From the NCBI RefSeq assembly GCF_016918015.1, contig NZ_JAERMK010000001.1, positions 170,225 through 234,224 of the forward strand: DNA of 64,000 bases, in the 5' to 3' direction. Shown here piece by piece: positions 1 to 8,365 of the stretch. The notes beneath the pieces are model-generated. The model was not told the DNA's origin. It ran no database searches and saw only the letters and a program-made list of their open reading frames with translations. The stretch is from Glycomyces sp. YM15 (lineage in GTDB: Bacteria; Actinomycetota; Actinomycetes; Mycobacteriales; Micromonosporaceae). The position numbers were made by a program, and so were the translations under genes. Within the stretch, counting starts at the first letter, position 1. The number at the start of each line of letters is the position of its first letter.

Positions 1-63
1 GCCGAGATCGACGCCCTCGACACCGGCGTCCGCCAAGGCGGCGACCCGCTCGAGATCAACTAG
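1..63 (+). CDS. C-terminal tail of an unidentified protein (partial)
   Basis: An open frame enters from the left edge and ends at the TAG at 61-63, giving 20 residues that end in GGDPLEIN. The tail is too short to assign to a family. The opposite strand of the same stretch is also open, so the coding strand is not certain. It would converge on the small minus-strand gene that ends at position 66, leaving only two bases between the stops. Confidence 0.4.
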   Translation, partial: AEIDALDTGVRQGGDPLEIN

Positions 64-65
64 CG

Positions 66-188
66 CTACCGAATCGGCGTCGGCGGCACCGCATGGCGCC
101 GCCGACGCCGTCTCCAGTTCAGACGCGCGCGCGACCCGCGAGGCACGGCGATGATCTCGGGGCGGGTCCAGGTCTGCTTGGCGTTCAT
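66..188 (-). CDS. 40-aa Arg-rich peptide with W-x-x-P N-terminus
   Basis: This short frame starts with ATG at 188-186, behind a strong ribosome binding site (GGAGGAG about 8 bases upstream), which is the main reason to believe it. The peptide begins MNAKQTWTRPEIIAV. A W/Y-x-x-P-x-[ILV] segment close to the N-terminus is seen in leaders of several RRE-dependent peptides (PqqA-like and lasso precursors). The second half is very basic, with six consecutive arginines, and has no cysteine, so it is not a typical lanthipeptide core. The gene is the last of a co-directional series: kinase, regulator, two secreted proteins, peptide. No maturase is visible, because the window ends 65 bases further on. 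A chance frame or a small basic nucleic-acid-binding peptide is the alternative. Confidence 0.45.
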   Translation of the reverse strand: MNAKQTWTRPEIIAVPRGSRARLNWRRRRRRHAVPPTPIR

Positions 189-310
189 GGCGGGAGCTCC
201 TCCGCGAAAACCGTTGATGCCCCCACGGTGTGTGTCAGCGGCACCCGCGAACATCAGCACTTGAACGGATTCCGCCCTCAGCGCCTCGACGTAGACCCGC
301 GAAGTCGCTT

Positions 311-1345
311 CTAGAATCCGACGTTCCAGCTGAAGACGTCCGGGAACTTTCCGAGGCGGAAGACTTCACCGGTGCCCGCCTCCTCGAGTTCCCCTATCGG
401 CGCGAAGTCCACTCGGAACTCACTCTCAGTCGCAGGGACTTCCACGACGGCGGTGTGGCGTTGTCCATGAGCGGCGCTGTGGTGGTCGCGCATGGTCCAT
501 CCGGTCGGCAACCAGACCTCCGAACCGGTCCTGACGAACAGCGAACGCTCAGTATCGAGCGTCCAGACGCCGCAGTCGTAGACGCCTTCGCCGGTGCACC
601 ACCAGAACTCGACTTGCAGGAACACCGATCCCTCGGGCGCCCAGCCGTAGTCCTCCAGCCACATCGACCGCGTGAACTCAACGCGATTGGAGTGACAGGT
701 GAGGGTCCACGATCGGCCACCGGACACGAAGTAGGCGTCAAGGGTGTTGAACTCGCCTTCGGATTCGGTCCAGAAGCCGGGCTCCGAGTAGTAGGGCTCC
801 AGCCGGTCCAGGGGCGCGCCGGTGCGAAGGTCAAGGCCCTGGGCAAGCCCGTCGTCCTCGACCCAGAGCCTCGCTTCCGCGCCGATCGGTGCGCTCAGCA
901 CCAGATATCGACCGGCGCTCGGCGGCGCCCCCAGATCGATGCGCTCGCCGTCCACTTCAATCCAGGCCGTGACCCAGGCAGGGTCGCTCTTGTACTCCGG
1001 GAGATAGTCCGCCTGAAGCGCGACCTGGGCGATCAAGAACTCGACCCCAGCCTCCACCTGCGGTATTCGAGTCAACTCGGGATTCGCGGCCAGTCGCTCT
1101 CGCGGCAAGGCGGCGTCCTGGAAGAGACATGCCAGCGACAGTACGAAATGAGCGCCGCGAAGATCCGCCGGCTCATCGATGACGCTTGCATCATCTCCCG
1201 GTTCGCACCACGCGCCTTGATCCGTTCCGGTGAACAGCTCGTAGGGCCCTGTTCGAAGGAACGAATCGGGGTCGGCGCTGCCGGCGGGGGTGAGCGAGGC
1301 GACTGCCAGCAGAGGAAGTGCGGCGAACGTCAGGATGCGGGGCAT
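311..1345 (-). CDS. secreted four-cysteine protein, paralogue A (unknown function)
   Basis: A 344-residue protein with a typical Sec signal peptide (roughly residues 1-24, hydrophobic core AALPLLAVASL, cleavage near AGSA). I do not recognise the family. It is clearly paralogous to the next gene upstream (1486-2490): both carry EDDG-AQGLDLRTG in the middle and WAPEGSVFL followed within a few residues by W-C towards the C-terminus. Four cysteines are in equivalent places in both (WCEPG, LACLF, LTCHS, WWCTG here), which suggests two conserved disulfides. This copy has one extra Cys (YDCGVW). AAGGGA lies six bases before the ATG. It could be a cell-surface or exported binding protein; no catalytic motif is visible. 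A 140-bp gap separates the two paralogues. Confidence 0.75.
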   Translation of the reverse strand: MPRILTFAALPLLAVASLTPAGSADPDSFLRTGPYELFTGTDQGAWCEPGDDASVIDEPADLRGAHFVLSLACLFQDAALPRERLAANPELTRIPQVEAGVEFLIAQVALQADYLPEYKSDPAWVTAWIEVDGERIDLGAPPSAGRYLVLSAPIGAEARLWVEDDGLAQGLDLRTGAPLDRLEPYYSEPGFWTESEGEFNTLDAYFVSGGRSWTLTCHSNRVEFTRSMWLEDYGWAPEGSVFLQVEFWWCTGEGVYDCGVWTLDTERSLFVRTGSEVWLPTGWTMRDHHSAAHGQRHTAVVEVPATESEFRVDFAPIGELEEAGTGEVFRLGKFPDVFSWNVGF

Positions 1346-1485
1346 GGGAATCCCTTGAGGAGATGGTGCTCGGCGGCATTTGAGGGGGTGCCGCCGAGCG
1401 TTGCGAGAGGTGACGGCCTGTTCATCGGATTCGGGGATGGCGGGTTCGCCGAGCCCTTATGGCGCTGAGGGCTCGGCGCACGAGG

Positions 1486-2490
1486 TCAGAACGAAGCGAC
1501 CCATTCGGTGGCGGGGAACTCGTCTTGGAATTCCATTTCGCGGCCCTCCGGTCCGATGGCCTCGGTAATCGGCTCGAACGCGATGGTGACCTCGGAGTCG
1601 ATGTCGGGTATGACGAAGACCGCCTCGATTTCGACACCGCCGTCGTAGGACACTTCGATCCAGGTCTCGGATTCGGTCGCCTCGCCACTGGCGAGCGTGA
1701 TGGAGGCTGGGTCGAGGTTCCATGAGTACTCCCCGATCTGGTTGCACCACAAGGTGTAAACACTCAGGAAGACGCTGCCTTCGGGGGCCCATCCGACGCC
1801 TTCGAGCCAGGGGCTGCGCGAAGCGTTGACCTGGTCGTACTGGCAGGAGAGCCCGTCGTCCGGTTCATCGGCGAAATACGACTCATACTTGAAGCCGCCG
1901 AGAATGTCGCTCCAGTCGGCGAGGCCGTTGTAGTACGCGAATACCGGATCGACCCGCTCGCCCGTTCGCAGGTCGAGCCCTTGGGCGCGGCCGTCGTCCT
2001 CCACCCAGAGCACCGCGGGGACGTCGGTCGGGGCCGTCACGACGATCCAGTCGCCTCGCAGCGGAGGGGCATCGAGGTCGAATTCCCGGTCGCCGATCTG
2101 CACCCAGGAGCGGACCGGCCAGCCGATGAAGTCGAAAATGTCCGAGTCAGGGTGACTCGTGAGGTTATTGGCGAGGAACTCGCTGCCCTCTTCGACACGG
2201 GTCAGGTCGGCGATCGACGGCACGCGCTCGGCGACCTCGTGCGGGAGCGTCTCGCCGATGTATCGGCATTGGATTCCCACCGAGAAATGCGGGCCCTCGA
2301 GGATCGAGTCCTCGCTCAGGACATAGCCGCTCTCGCCTTCGGCGCACCACGGCTCGGGATCGTTGTCGTGGAAGAACTCGTAGGACTCGGTCTTCTCACC
2401 GATGGAAAGGTATCCGCAGGCCGTGGCACTCGGGGCGAGAGCGGCCAGCAGCACGAGCGAACGCAGGATTCTTTTGTGTATTCGGGGCAC
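1486..2490 (-). CDS. secreted four-cysteine protein, paralogue B (unknown function)
   Basis: A 334-residue exported protein. Residues 1-25 form a basic then hydrophobic signal sequence ending SATAC; that cysteine could be lipidated, but the -3 position is Ala rather than Leu, so the lipobox is poor. The mature part matches paralogue A over its length, including the EDDGRAQGLDLRTG and WAPEGSVFL blocks and four equivalent cysteines (PWCAE, IQCRY, LSCQY, LWCNQ). The sequence is rich in acidic and aromatic residues, as expected for an extracellular beta-rich domain, but no known fold or active site is evident. It lies 59 bp downstream of the NarL-type regulator on the same strand, so joint transcription with, or control by, the two-component system is plausible. 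Confidence 0.75.
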   Translation of the reverse strand: MPRIHKRILRSLVLLAALAPSATACGYLSIGEKTESYEFFHDNDPEPWCAEGESGYVLSEDSILEGPHFSVGIQCRYIGETLPHEVAERVPSIADLTRVEEGSEFLANNLTSHPDSDIFDFIGWPVRSWVQIGDREFDLDAPPLRGDWIVVTAPTDVPAVLWVEDDGRAQGLDLRTGERVDPVFAYYNGLADWSDILGGFKYESYFADEPDDGLSCQYDQVNASRSPWLEGVGWAPEGSVFLSVYTLWCNQIGEYSWNLDPASITLASGEATESETWIEVSYDGGVEIEAVFVIPDIDSEVTIAFEPITEAIGPEGREMEFQDEFPATEWVASF

Positions 2491-2549
2491 GACGGGATCT
2501 TAAATAATCACCCAAGGTGATGCCCCAATAGACGGTCACAATCTGTCAA

Positions 2550-3176
2550 TCACCCGATACCATGGCGAACCGCCCACAACGCGGCCTGGGTGCGGTCGGC
2601 GGCGCCGATGCGGCGGAGGAGGTTCGTCACGTGGGTCTTGACGGTCTTCTCCGAGACACCGAGAGCGCGGGCGATCTGGCGGTTGGTCTGGCCCTTCGCG
2701 ATGAGACCGAGGACCTGGCTCTCGCGCGGCGTCAGGGACGGGGCGGATGAGGCGCTGACGTTGCCGCTCATCAAGCCGCGCAGTGCGATCGGGGCGAGAA
2801 GCATCTGTCCGGCGTAGACGGTACGGATCGCGTTGGCAAGCGCGTCGGGGTCGATGTCCTTGTACACGAACCCGGCCGCTCCGGCGGTGATGGCGCTCGG
2901 GACGCGTTCGGCGTCGGTGGCCGAGGTGAGCACGAGGATGCGGGGTGCGTCGCCGGTCGCGGTGAGGCGGTCGAGTACGCCTTGACCGTCGAGGCCGGGC
3001 ATCTTGAGGTCGAGGAGGACCACGTCCGGTCGGTGCTCCGCGATGGCGCGCAGGGCTTCCTCGCCGTCGCCCGCTTCGCCGACGACGGTGAAGTCGGCTT
3101 CGAGTTCGAGGTAGCCGCGGAGGCCGCGGCGGACCACGGGGTGGTCGTCGACGAGAAGGAGTCGGATCTCAGTCAC
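2550..3176 (-). CDS. NarL/LuxR-family response regulator
   Basis: 208 residues: a receiver domain (about 1-120) with the phospho-acceptor Asp56 in VVLLDLKMP and the acidic pair Asp10-Asp11, followed by a LuxR-type helix-turn-helix (about 145-205) with TPRESQVLGLIAKG, TNRQIARALGVSEKTVKTHV. This is the standard NarL layout, in which phosphorylation by the partner kinase promotes dimerisation and DNA binding. The start (ATG at 3176) overlaps the end of the kinase gene by eight bases, which ties the pair together. The genes downstream on the same strand are the two secreted four-cysteine proteins, which makes them candidate targets. Confidence 0.93.
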   Translation of the reverse strand: MTEIRLLLVDDHPVVRRGLRGYLELEADFTVVGEAGDGEEALRAIAEHRPDVVLLDLKMPGLDGQGVLDRLTATGDAPRILVLTSATDAERVPSAITAGAAGFVYKDIDPDALANAIRTVYAGQMLLAPIALRGLMSGNVSASSAPSLTPRESQVLGLIAKGQTNRQIARALGVSEKTVKTHVTNLLRRIGAADRTQAALWAVRHGIG

Positions 3177-4377
3177 GTTCAGCCTCTGCGGGATCGGTCA
3201 AGCCGTCGAGTTCGAGGGTCACGGTCGTGCCCTCGCCCGGGGCGGTCTTGAGGTCGAGATCGCCGCCGAGCGCCTTCGCCCGCTCGCGCATCGAGAGGAG
3301 GCCGAGCCCGCGGGTGGCGGCCTCGTCTGCGTCAAAGCCCTCGCCGTCGTCGGCGATGGTGATGCGCTCGGATTCGACGGTGACGGCGACACGGCGGGCG
3401 CGGGCGTGCCGGAAGGCGTTGCTGAGGGCCTCCTGCACGAGCCGGAGCACTTCGACCTCGCCGTCCCTAGACAGGTCCACTGGGGATCGGAGCTCGAACG
3501 TGACCTCGGTGTCGTGCAAGCGGTCAAGCAGCGTGACGTGCCGCCGGAGGGTCTCGACCAAGCCGTGGACGTCGAGGTCTGCGGGCCGGAGTTCGACGAT
3601 CACTGCGCGCAGCTCGGCGATGGCCTCGGCCGCGAGGGTCTCGACCTCGTCGAGGCGATCCGCGGCGGCCTCGGGGTCGGTGGGGGCGAGTTTGCGTGCG
3701 GCGCGGGCGGAGAGCCGCAGGGAGAACAAGCGCTGCATGACCGCGTCGTGGAGTTCGCGGGCGAGCCGGTTGCGCTCCTCGACGACGGTGAGCTCACGGC
3801 TTCGCTCGTACAAGCGGGCGTTGGTGATCGCGATGGCCGCGTGCGAGGCGAGCAGTTCGATCAGTTCCGTGTCGGACTCGCTGAACCCGGGCTTGCCGAG
3901 GTCGTTGGTGAGCACCACGATGCCGATCGTGCGGAGGCATTCGGCGCCGCCGCCGAAATCCGGACCGCAGTCGCGGATCGGGACGCCGAGGAGCGCGGCC
4001 ATGGTCGGGTGGGCCTTCGGCCACCACTGGAATCGCGGGTCGCGGCGCAGGTCGTCGAGGCGGATCGGTTCGCTCTCGGCGAGGATCGCGGCGAGCATCC
4101 CGTGCTGGCGCGGGAGCGGCCCGATCTCGAGGCGCTGCTGCTCGCCGATGCCGTCGGTGATGAACTCGGCGAAGCCGCCTTCGTCGTCGGGGATGCCGAT
4201 GGCGGCGTAGTCGGCGCCGACGAGGCGCCGGGCCGAGGAGACGATCACCTCGAGCACCTGGTGCACGGACAGGTGCCGGGTGATCGCGCCGACTGCCGCC
4301 GACACCTCGTGCAGCAGCGCGGTCTCATCTTGGGAAGGCCCGGTCTGCGCGGACCCGGTCGAATCGGAGGCGGTCAC
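3169..4377 (-). CDS. GAF-domain sensor histidine kinase (HisKA_3 type)
   Basis: 402 residues with no membrane segment. An N-terminal GAF domain (about 30-195) precedes a HisKA_3 dimerisation/phosphotransfer helix with RNRLARELHDAV, His210 being the expected phosphorylation site, and a HATPase_c domain (about 300-395) with the N box EALSNAFRHA and G boxes DDGEGFD and GLGLLSMRERA. The layout is that of cytosolic NarL-partner kinases such as the DevS/DosS group, but heme-coordinating residues cannot be judged from sequence alone, so the ligand is unknown. The start codon is GTG at 4377. The 3' end overlaps the response-regulator gene by eight bases. Confidence 0.93.
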   Translation of the reverse strand: MTASDSTGSAQTGPSQDETALLHEVSAAVGAITRHLSVHQVLEVIVSSARRLVGADYAAIGIPDDEGGFAEFITDGIGEQQRLEIGPLPRQHGMLAAILAESEPIRLDDLRRDPRFQWWPKAHPTMAALLGVPIRDCGPDFGGGAECLRTIGIVVLTNDLGKPGFSESDTELIELLASHAAIAITNARLYERSRELTVVEERNRLARELHDAVMQRLFSLRLSARAARKLAPTDPEAAADRLDEVETLAAEAIAELRAVIVELRPADLDVHGLVETLRRHVTLLDRLHDTEVTFELRSPVDLSRDGEVEVLRLVQEALSNAFRHARARRVAVTVESERITIADDGEGFDADEAATRGLGLLSMRERAKALGGDLDLKTAPGEGTTVTLELDGLTDPAEAERD

Positions 4378-4500
4378 GCCGCCAATCTAGTCCACCCGGC
4401 GCCCTCCGGGCCTCGGTCGCAGGTCTTAGGACCTGCGCCGCAGTCGCGACCGCGACCTCGGCCCGATGTGCCCGGCCCGCGCCGGAAATAGCGTGGGGCC

Positions 4501-5256
4501 ATGAGTGAAGCACAGCTGCCGCAAGTGGACGACCGCACCGCCATCATCACCGGGGCCTCCGCGGGCCTCGGCGAGGCGCTGGCCGAGCGCCTGGCCGCCT
4601 CCGGCTGGGACCTGATCCTGACCGCCCGCGGCGAGGAGCGCCTGGCGCGCGTCGCCGAGCGGCTCGGCGCCCGCTACCTGGCCGGGGACGTCACCGACGA
4701 GGTCCATCGCCGGGAGCTGGTCGCCCTGGCCGGGAACCGCCTCGATCTGCTGGTGAACAACGCGTCGACGCTGGGCGAGGTGCCGTTGCCGCGCCTCGCG
4801 GACGCCGACCTGACCGTGTGGCCGCGCCTGTTCGAGATGAACGTATGGGCCCCGATCGCCTTGGCGCAGTTGGCGCTTCCCGCGCTGAGGGAGCGGGGCG
4901 GGGCGATCGTGAACATCTCCTCCGACGCCGCGACGGGGCCGTACGCTACGTGGGGCCCGTACGGTTCGACGAAGGCCGCGCTCGACCAGTTGTCGAACGT
5001 GCTCGCCGCCGAGGAGCCGGCCGTCGCGGTCTGGGCGATCGACCCGGGCGAGATGTCGACCGCGATGCTCGCGGCGGCGGTGGGCGAGGCCGATGCCGCC
5101 GAGGCCGACCCGCCTTCGCTCGCCGCGGCGGCGATCTACTCGCTCGCGGGGGCCCGATGGTGCACGTGCGAGTGGCAGGCGCCCGAGAGCGGCCGGTACG
5201 CGGCCCGCGATTTCGACAAGCTGCACCGCCACACGCACGAGGAGGCACGCGCATGA
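4501..5256 (+). CDS. short-chain dehydrogenase/reductase
   Basis: 251 residues of classical SDR design. The dinucleotide-binding TGASAGLGEAL glycine motif is near residue 19, the NNAST motif follows strand 4, and the active-site YGSTK supplies Tyr and Lys with a Ser in VNISSDA upstream. The substrate cannot be told from the sequence. The last codon and stop overlap the start of queA by four bases (ATGA), so the two are translated as a unit; a link between this oxidoreductase and tRNA modification is not known to me and may only reflect operon packing. It is transcribed divergently from the histidine kinase, with 123 bp between the start codons. Confidence 0.9.
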   Translation: MSEAQLPQVDDRTAIITGASAGLGEALAERLAASGWDLILTARGEERLARVAERLGARYLAGDVTDEVHRRELVALAGNRLDLLVNNASTLGEVPLPRLADADLTVWPRLFEMNVWAPIALAQLALPALRERGGAIVNISSDAATGPYATWGPYGSTKAALDQLSNVLAAEEPAVAVWAIDPGEMSTAMLAAAVGEADAAEADPPSLAAAAIYSLAGARWCTCEWQAPESGRYAARDFDKLHRHTHEEARA

Positions 5257-6263
5257 GCGCGACGTTGACCTCCCCGTTCGAGTTCGCGCTGGACGCCGCG
5301 CTGGAGGCCGTCCAGCCCGCCGAGATCCGCGGCACGGGACGATCCGACGTTCGGCTCCTGGTGTCGGACAAGGCGACAGGCGCGATCCGGCACCATCGCT
5401 TCGAAGACCTCCCGGTGCTGGTGCGCCCCGGCGACCTGCTCGTGGTCAACAACTCGGCGACCCTCCCGGCGGCCGTGCCCGCCCGGCGGGGTCTGCGGGT
5501 CCACTTCTCCTCGACGCGGCCCGACGGCTCCTGGCTGGTCGAGCTCCGCGACCGGGACCGGCCGTTCCCGGGCGAGGTGCCCGGCGGGATCGTGGACCTG
5601 CCAGGGAAGGTGCCGCTGCGGTTGGAGCGGCGTTTCGGCAAGCGGCTGTGGGTGACCCGCCCGCCGGTCGAGTCGGTGCCCGAGTATCTGGCGCGCCATG
5701 GCAGGCCGATCAGGTACTCGTACGTCGACCGCGACTGGCCGATCGGCGCCTACCAGACCGCGTTCGCAACCGTCCCCGGATCGGCCGAGATGCCGAGCGC
5801 CGCAAGGCCGTTCACTCCGGAAATGGTGACGCGCCTGGTCTCGGCCGGGGTCGGGATAGCACCCGTGACCCTCCATACGGGAGTCGCGTCGCTCGAGAGC
5901 GACGAGGATCCCTATCCGGAGTGGATGGAGGTCGGCGAGTACGCGGCGCGGATGGTCAACGCCGTCAAGGAGTCCGGCGGCCGCGTGATCGCCGTCGGGA
6001 CGACGGTGGTCCGGGCGCTGGAGAGCACGGTGGTCGGCGGCAAGGTCGTCGCGGCCTCGGGCCACACCGAGCGGATCATCTCCCCCGAACACCCGGTCCA
6101 GGTCGTCGACGGCCTGCTCACCGGCTTCCACGAACCGCGGTCCACGCACCTGTCGATGCTGGAGGCCATCGTAGACACCGAGCTCTTGCGCGAGTCGTAC
6201 AGTGCCGCGATCGAAGCCAGGTACCTCTGGCACGAGTTCGGCGACGTCCACCTGATCGCATGA
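5253..6263 (+). CDS. queA: QueA-like S-adenosylmethionine:tRNA ribosyltransferase-isomerase
   Basis: 336 residues. QueA transfers and isomerises the ribosyl moiety of SAM onto preQ1 at position 34 of tRNA, giving epoxyqueuosine. Family signatures visible are RHHRFEDLPVLVRPGDLLVVNN-type N-terminal strands, the RY-S-YVDRDWPIGAYQTAFA region, the substrate-binding block with TLHTGVASLE, and the C-terminal GTTVVRALES and LLTGFHEPRSTHLSML stretches. The start is the ATG at 5253, with GAGGAGG 8-14 bases upstream, overlapping the SDR stop. No other queuosine gene is in the window. The next gene, an MFS transporter, starts four bases before this stop. Many actinobacteria carry such a QueA-like protein outside a queuosine locus, so the precise substrate is open. 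Confidence 0.88.
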   Translation: MSATLTSPFEFALDAALEAVQPAEIRGTGRSDVRLLVSDKATGAIRHHRFEDLPVLVRPGDLLVVNNSATLPAAVPARRGLRVHFSSTRPDGSWLVELRDRDRPFPGEVPGGIVDLPGKVPLRLERRFGKRLWVTRPPVESVPEYLARHGRPIRYSYVDRDWPIGAYQTAFATVPGSAEMPSAARPFTPEMVTRLVSAGVGIAPVTLHTGVASLESDEDPYPEWMEVGEYAARMVNAVKESGGRVIAVGTTVVRALESTVVGGKVVAASGHTERIISPEHPVQVVDGLLTGFHEPRSTHLSMLEAIVDTELLRESYSAAIEARYLWHEFGDVHLIA

Positions 6264-7510
6264 GGCGCGGCCCCCTCGGTGACCCCGAGGTGCGGCGGCT
6301 GTGGTGGGTCGCGGCCTGCCTCTCTGCGGCGTTCTGGGCGCTCCAGATCAGCGTCGCGCTCCATGTCCTCGCAGTGGCCGGGACGGCAGCGCTCGCCGTG
6401 GTGCAACTGGCCGGGGTCCTGCCGGCGCTGCTGCTGACGCCGATGGCGGGCCTGGCCGCGGACCGGATGCGCCTGCGCCCGTTGCTGCTGTGGGCCGTCG
6501 CGGCGCAGGCGCTCGCGGTCGTCGGCATGGCGGCCGGGGCTTGGACTGGGAGTCTCCTGCTGCTGGCGGTTTGCTATGCGGCGCAGAGCTTCGCGATGGC
6601 GTTCTGGCCGGCGGCCCGGCAGCAGTGGCTGTACGGACTCATCGAGCCGGAGTCGCGCCAGCGCGCGAACGCGGCGTTCGGGTCGCTCGGCGGGATCATG
6701 ACGATCACCGGCGCGATCGGTGCGGGCCTCGTGTCGGCCTGGTCGCCCGTGGCGGGGATCGTCGGGGCGGCGGCCCTCATGGCCTGCGGCGCAGCGCTGC
6801 TGGCTCGCGTCCGCGAAACGGCTCCGGTCGAAGCGGCTGCGACGAACGAGCGCATCGCCAACCGGCTGCGCGCCTTCGCGGCCGGTCTCCGCGAAGGCTT
6901 CGGCGCCACCCGGCGGTACCCGCTGGCCCGCTCGGTGATCTGGATCGGGATCGCCTGGGGATTCATCGGCGGCGGCTACACCGTGATGCTCAGCGGCCAT
7001 GTGGTCGACGACCTCGGCGGCGACGGCCTGACCGTGGCGGCGGTCTTCGTCTGCGACGGCCTCGCGGTGCTGGCCGGAACCCGGTTGGCGGGCCGACTGC
7101 GCCGCTCAGCGCACCTCCCGGTATGGGCGGCCTGCTATGTGGGGCAAGGCCTCGCATGGGCGGGCTTCTTCGCCGCGCCCGGGCTGGCCGGTGCCGTGGC
7201 CTGTCTGGTGGTGATGCGGGTCGCCGGCGGCTTCATCATCGCTTTGGACACGACGATCCTGTTGGAGACCGTCCTGGCCGAGTTCCGCGGCCGAGTCACC
7301 TCGATCCATGTGACCACCTACAACGCCACCGCGCGCCTCTCGCTGGCAGCGCTCGGCGCGGCCCTCGGCTGGTGCACCCTCACCGCGCTGGGCATCGCCG
7401 CCGGACTTCTGGCGACTGCGACCGGTGCGGCCTGGTGGCTTCTCGCGGGCAGCCGATCCCAAGCGGCATACAGCGAAGCCCCTCCGGAACCGGCAACCGA
7501 ACGAGCCTGA
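6260..7510 (+). CDS. MFS transporter (drug-efflux-like, 12 TM)
   Basis: 416 residues with about twelve hydrophobic helices, a short cytosolic N-terminus and an MFS loop 2-3 motif of the form GLAADRMRLRP. A central hydrophilic loop (RETAPVEAAATNERIANRLR) separates the two six-helix halves. The composition resembles the MFS_3/enterobactin-exporter-like families, but the cargo is unknown. The ATG at 6260 overlaps the queA stop by four bases and makes it the third gene of an SDR-queA-MFS operon. The C-terminal tail is short and rich in Glu and Pro. Confidence 0.88.
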   Translation: MRRGPLGDPEVRRLWWVAACLSAAFWALQISVALHVLAVAGTAALAVVQLAGVLPALLLTPMAGLAADRMRLRPLLLWAVAAQALAVVGMAAGAWTGSLLLLAVCYAAQSFAMAFWPAARQQWLYGLIEPESRQRANAAFGSLGGIMTITGAIGAGLVSAWSPVAGIVGAAALMACGAALLARVRETAPVEAAATNERIANRLRAFAAGLREGFGATRRYPLARSVIWIGIAWGFIGGGYTVMLSGHVVDDLGGDGLTVAAVFVCDGLAVLAGTRLAGRLRRSAHLPVWAACYVGQGLAWAGFFAAPGLAGAVACLVVMRVAGGFIIALDTTILLETVLAEFRGRVTSIHVTTYNATARLSLAALGAALGWCTLTALGIAAGLLATATGAAWWLLAGSRSQAAYSEAPPEPATERA

Positions 7511-7916
7511 GCAGCCTCCGGTGGCATCGGTGCGCCGTCCCAAGAATCAAGTCAGTCCACCGGGTGGTCTCGCAAGGGCCGTGGCCGAGAGCGAAGGGGT
7601 TCCTCCCAACGCAACACGACGTCCGTGCAATGCAGGCAGATGGCCAGAGGCTTATGTCGTAGTCTGCTTACCACCATCTCGTTCACCTACACGGATTCCG
7701 TATCCCTGTACGTACTCTCAATTATCCAGGCATCAAGGCAGGTCCGCATCGCCCACAGGATGCGAATGCGTTCACGTTCCGGGGCCGCACCGACCCCGAC
7801 CAACCCGAGCCAACGGACCCGCCCGCAACCCACCCCTTCCTCGCCGCCCGCCTTGACCGCGAGCCACCCGTACCCGGAAGATGAACGGGTTCGAGCCTCG
7901 GCAGTACGATCGGGGC
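7511..7916. other. intergenic stretch, no gene recognised
   Basis: About 400 bp between the MFS transporter and the next membrane protein. The base composition is slightly less GC-rich than the flanks around 7640-7740. Several short frames exist in all directions but none has a ribosome binding site, recognisable family blocks or actinobacterial codon bias. No hairpin followed by a T-tract was found. Confidence 0.5.
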
Positions 7917-8351
7917 GTGAGCAATCCGTTTGAGCAGCGCAGGGGCCCCTTCGGCGACGGGTCGAAGCGGCGGGCGCGGTTCGCGATTCCCGATTCGCCC
8001 GTGGTCGCCGTCGTCACGGCGCTCATCACGCTCGCACTCGCCGTGGTCCTGTTCCTCTCGGCGATGCCGGGCGAGGAACGCGTGCTCTACTTCGAGGGGG
8101 AACGGGTCGGCCCGTCGGAGATCTGCGAGACCACCGGCCCCGACGGCGAGACCGTCATGACCGCCTGCATCGAGGTCGGCGAGTTCGAGACCCGCCCGAC
8201 CGGCTGGAGCGTCGTCCCGGCCGTCATCGCCGGGGTCCTGGCGGCGGCCGCCGTCGTGGTCCTCGCCGGTGTGCCGAAGCAGTTGCGCGAACGCCGGCAG
8301 GAAGAGGTCGCCCGCATGGAGCGGCTCACCGACGAGGACTTCAAGGGCTAG
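7917..8351 (+). CDS. small two-TM membrane protein, unknown function
   Basis: The chosen GTG at 7917 gives MSNPFEQRRGPFGDGSKRR and a 144-residue protein; an in-frame ATG at 7881 would add 12 residues but starts only a couple of bases after its GGAAG. The protein has one membrane helix near residues 35-55 (VVAVVTALITLALAVVLFL), an external loop of about 60 residues with two cysteines (EICETT, TACIE) likely to be disulfide-bonded, a second helix near residues 95-115, and a charged cytosolic tail. I do not recognise the family; the domain order resembles small exported-loop proteins common in actinobacteria. It converges on the SDR gene, with only 14 bp between stops. Confidence 0.7.
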   Translation: MSNPFEQRRGPFGDGSKRRARFAIPDSPVVAVVTALITLALAVVLFLSAMPGEERVLYFEGERVGPSEICETTGPDGETVMTACIEVGEFETRPTGWSVVPAVIAGVLAAAAVVVLAGVPKQLRERRQEEVARMERLTDEDFKG

Positions 8352-8365
8352 GGCAAATATCGGGT

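Noticed and set aside
230-1468. Long plus-strand open frame opposite paralogue A
   Set aside because: It mirrors the codon pattern of the minus-strand gene (high GC3 produces open antisense frames), has no ribosome site and no family blocks.
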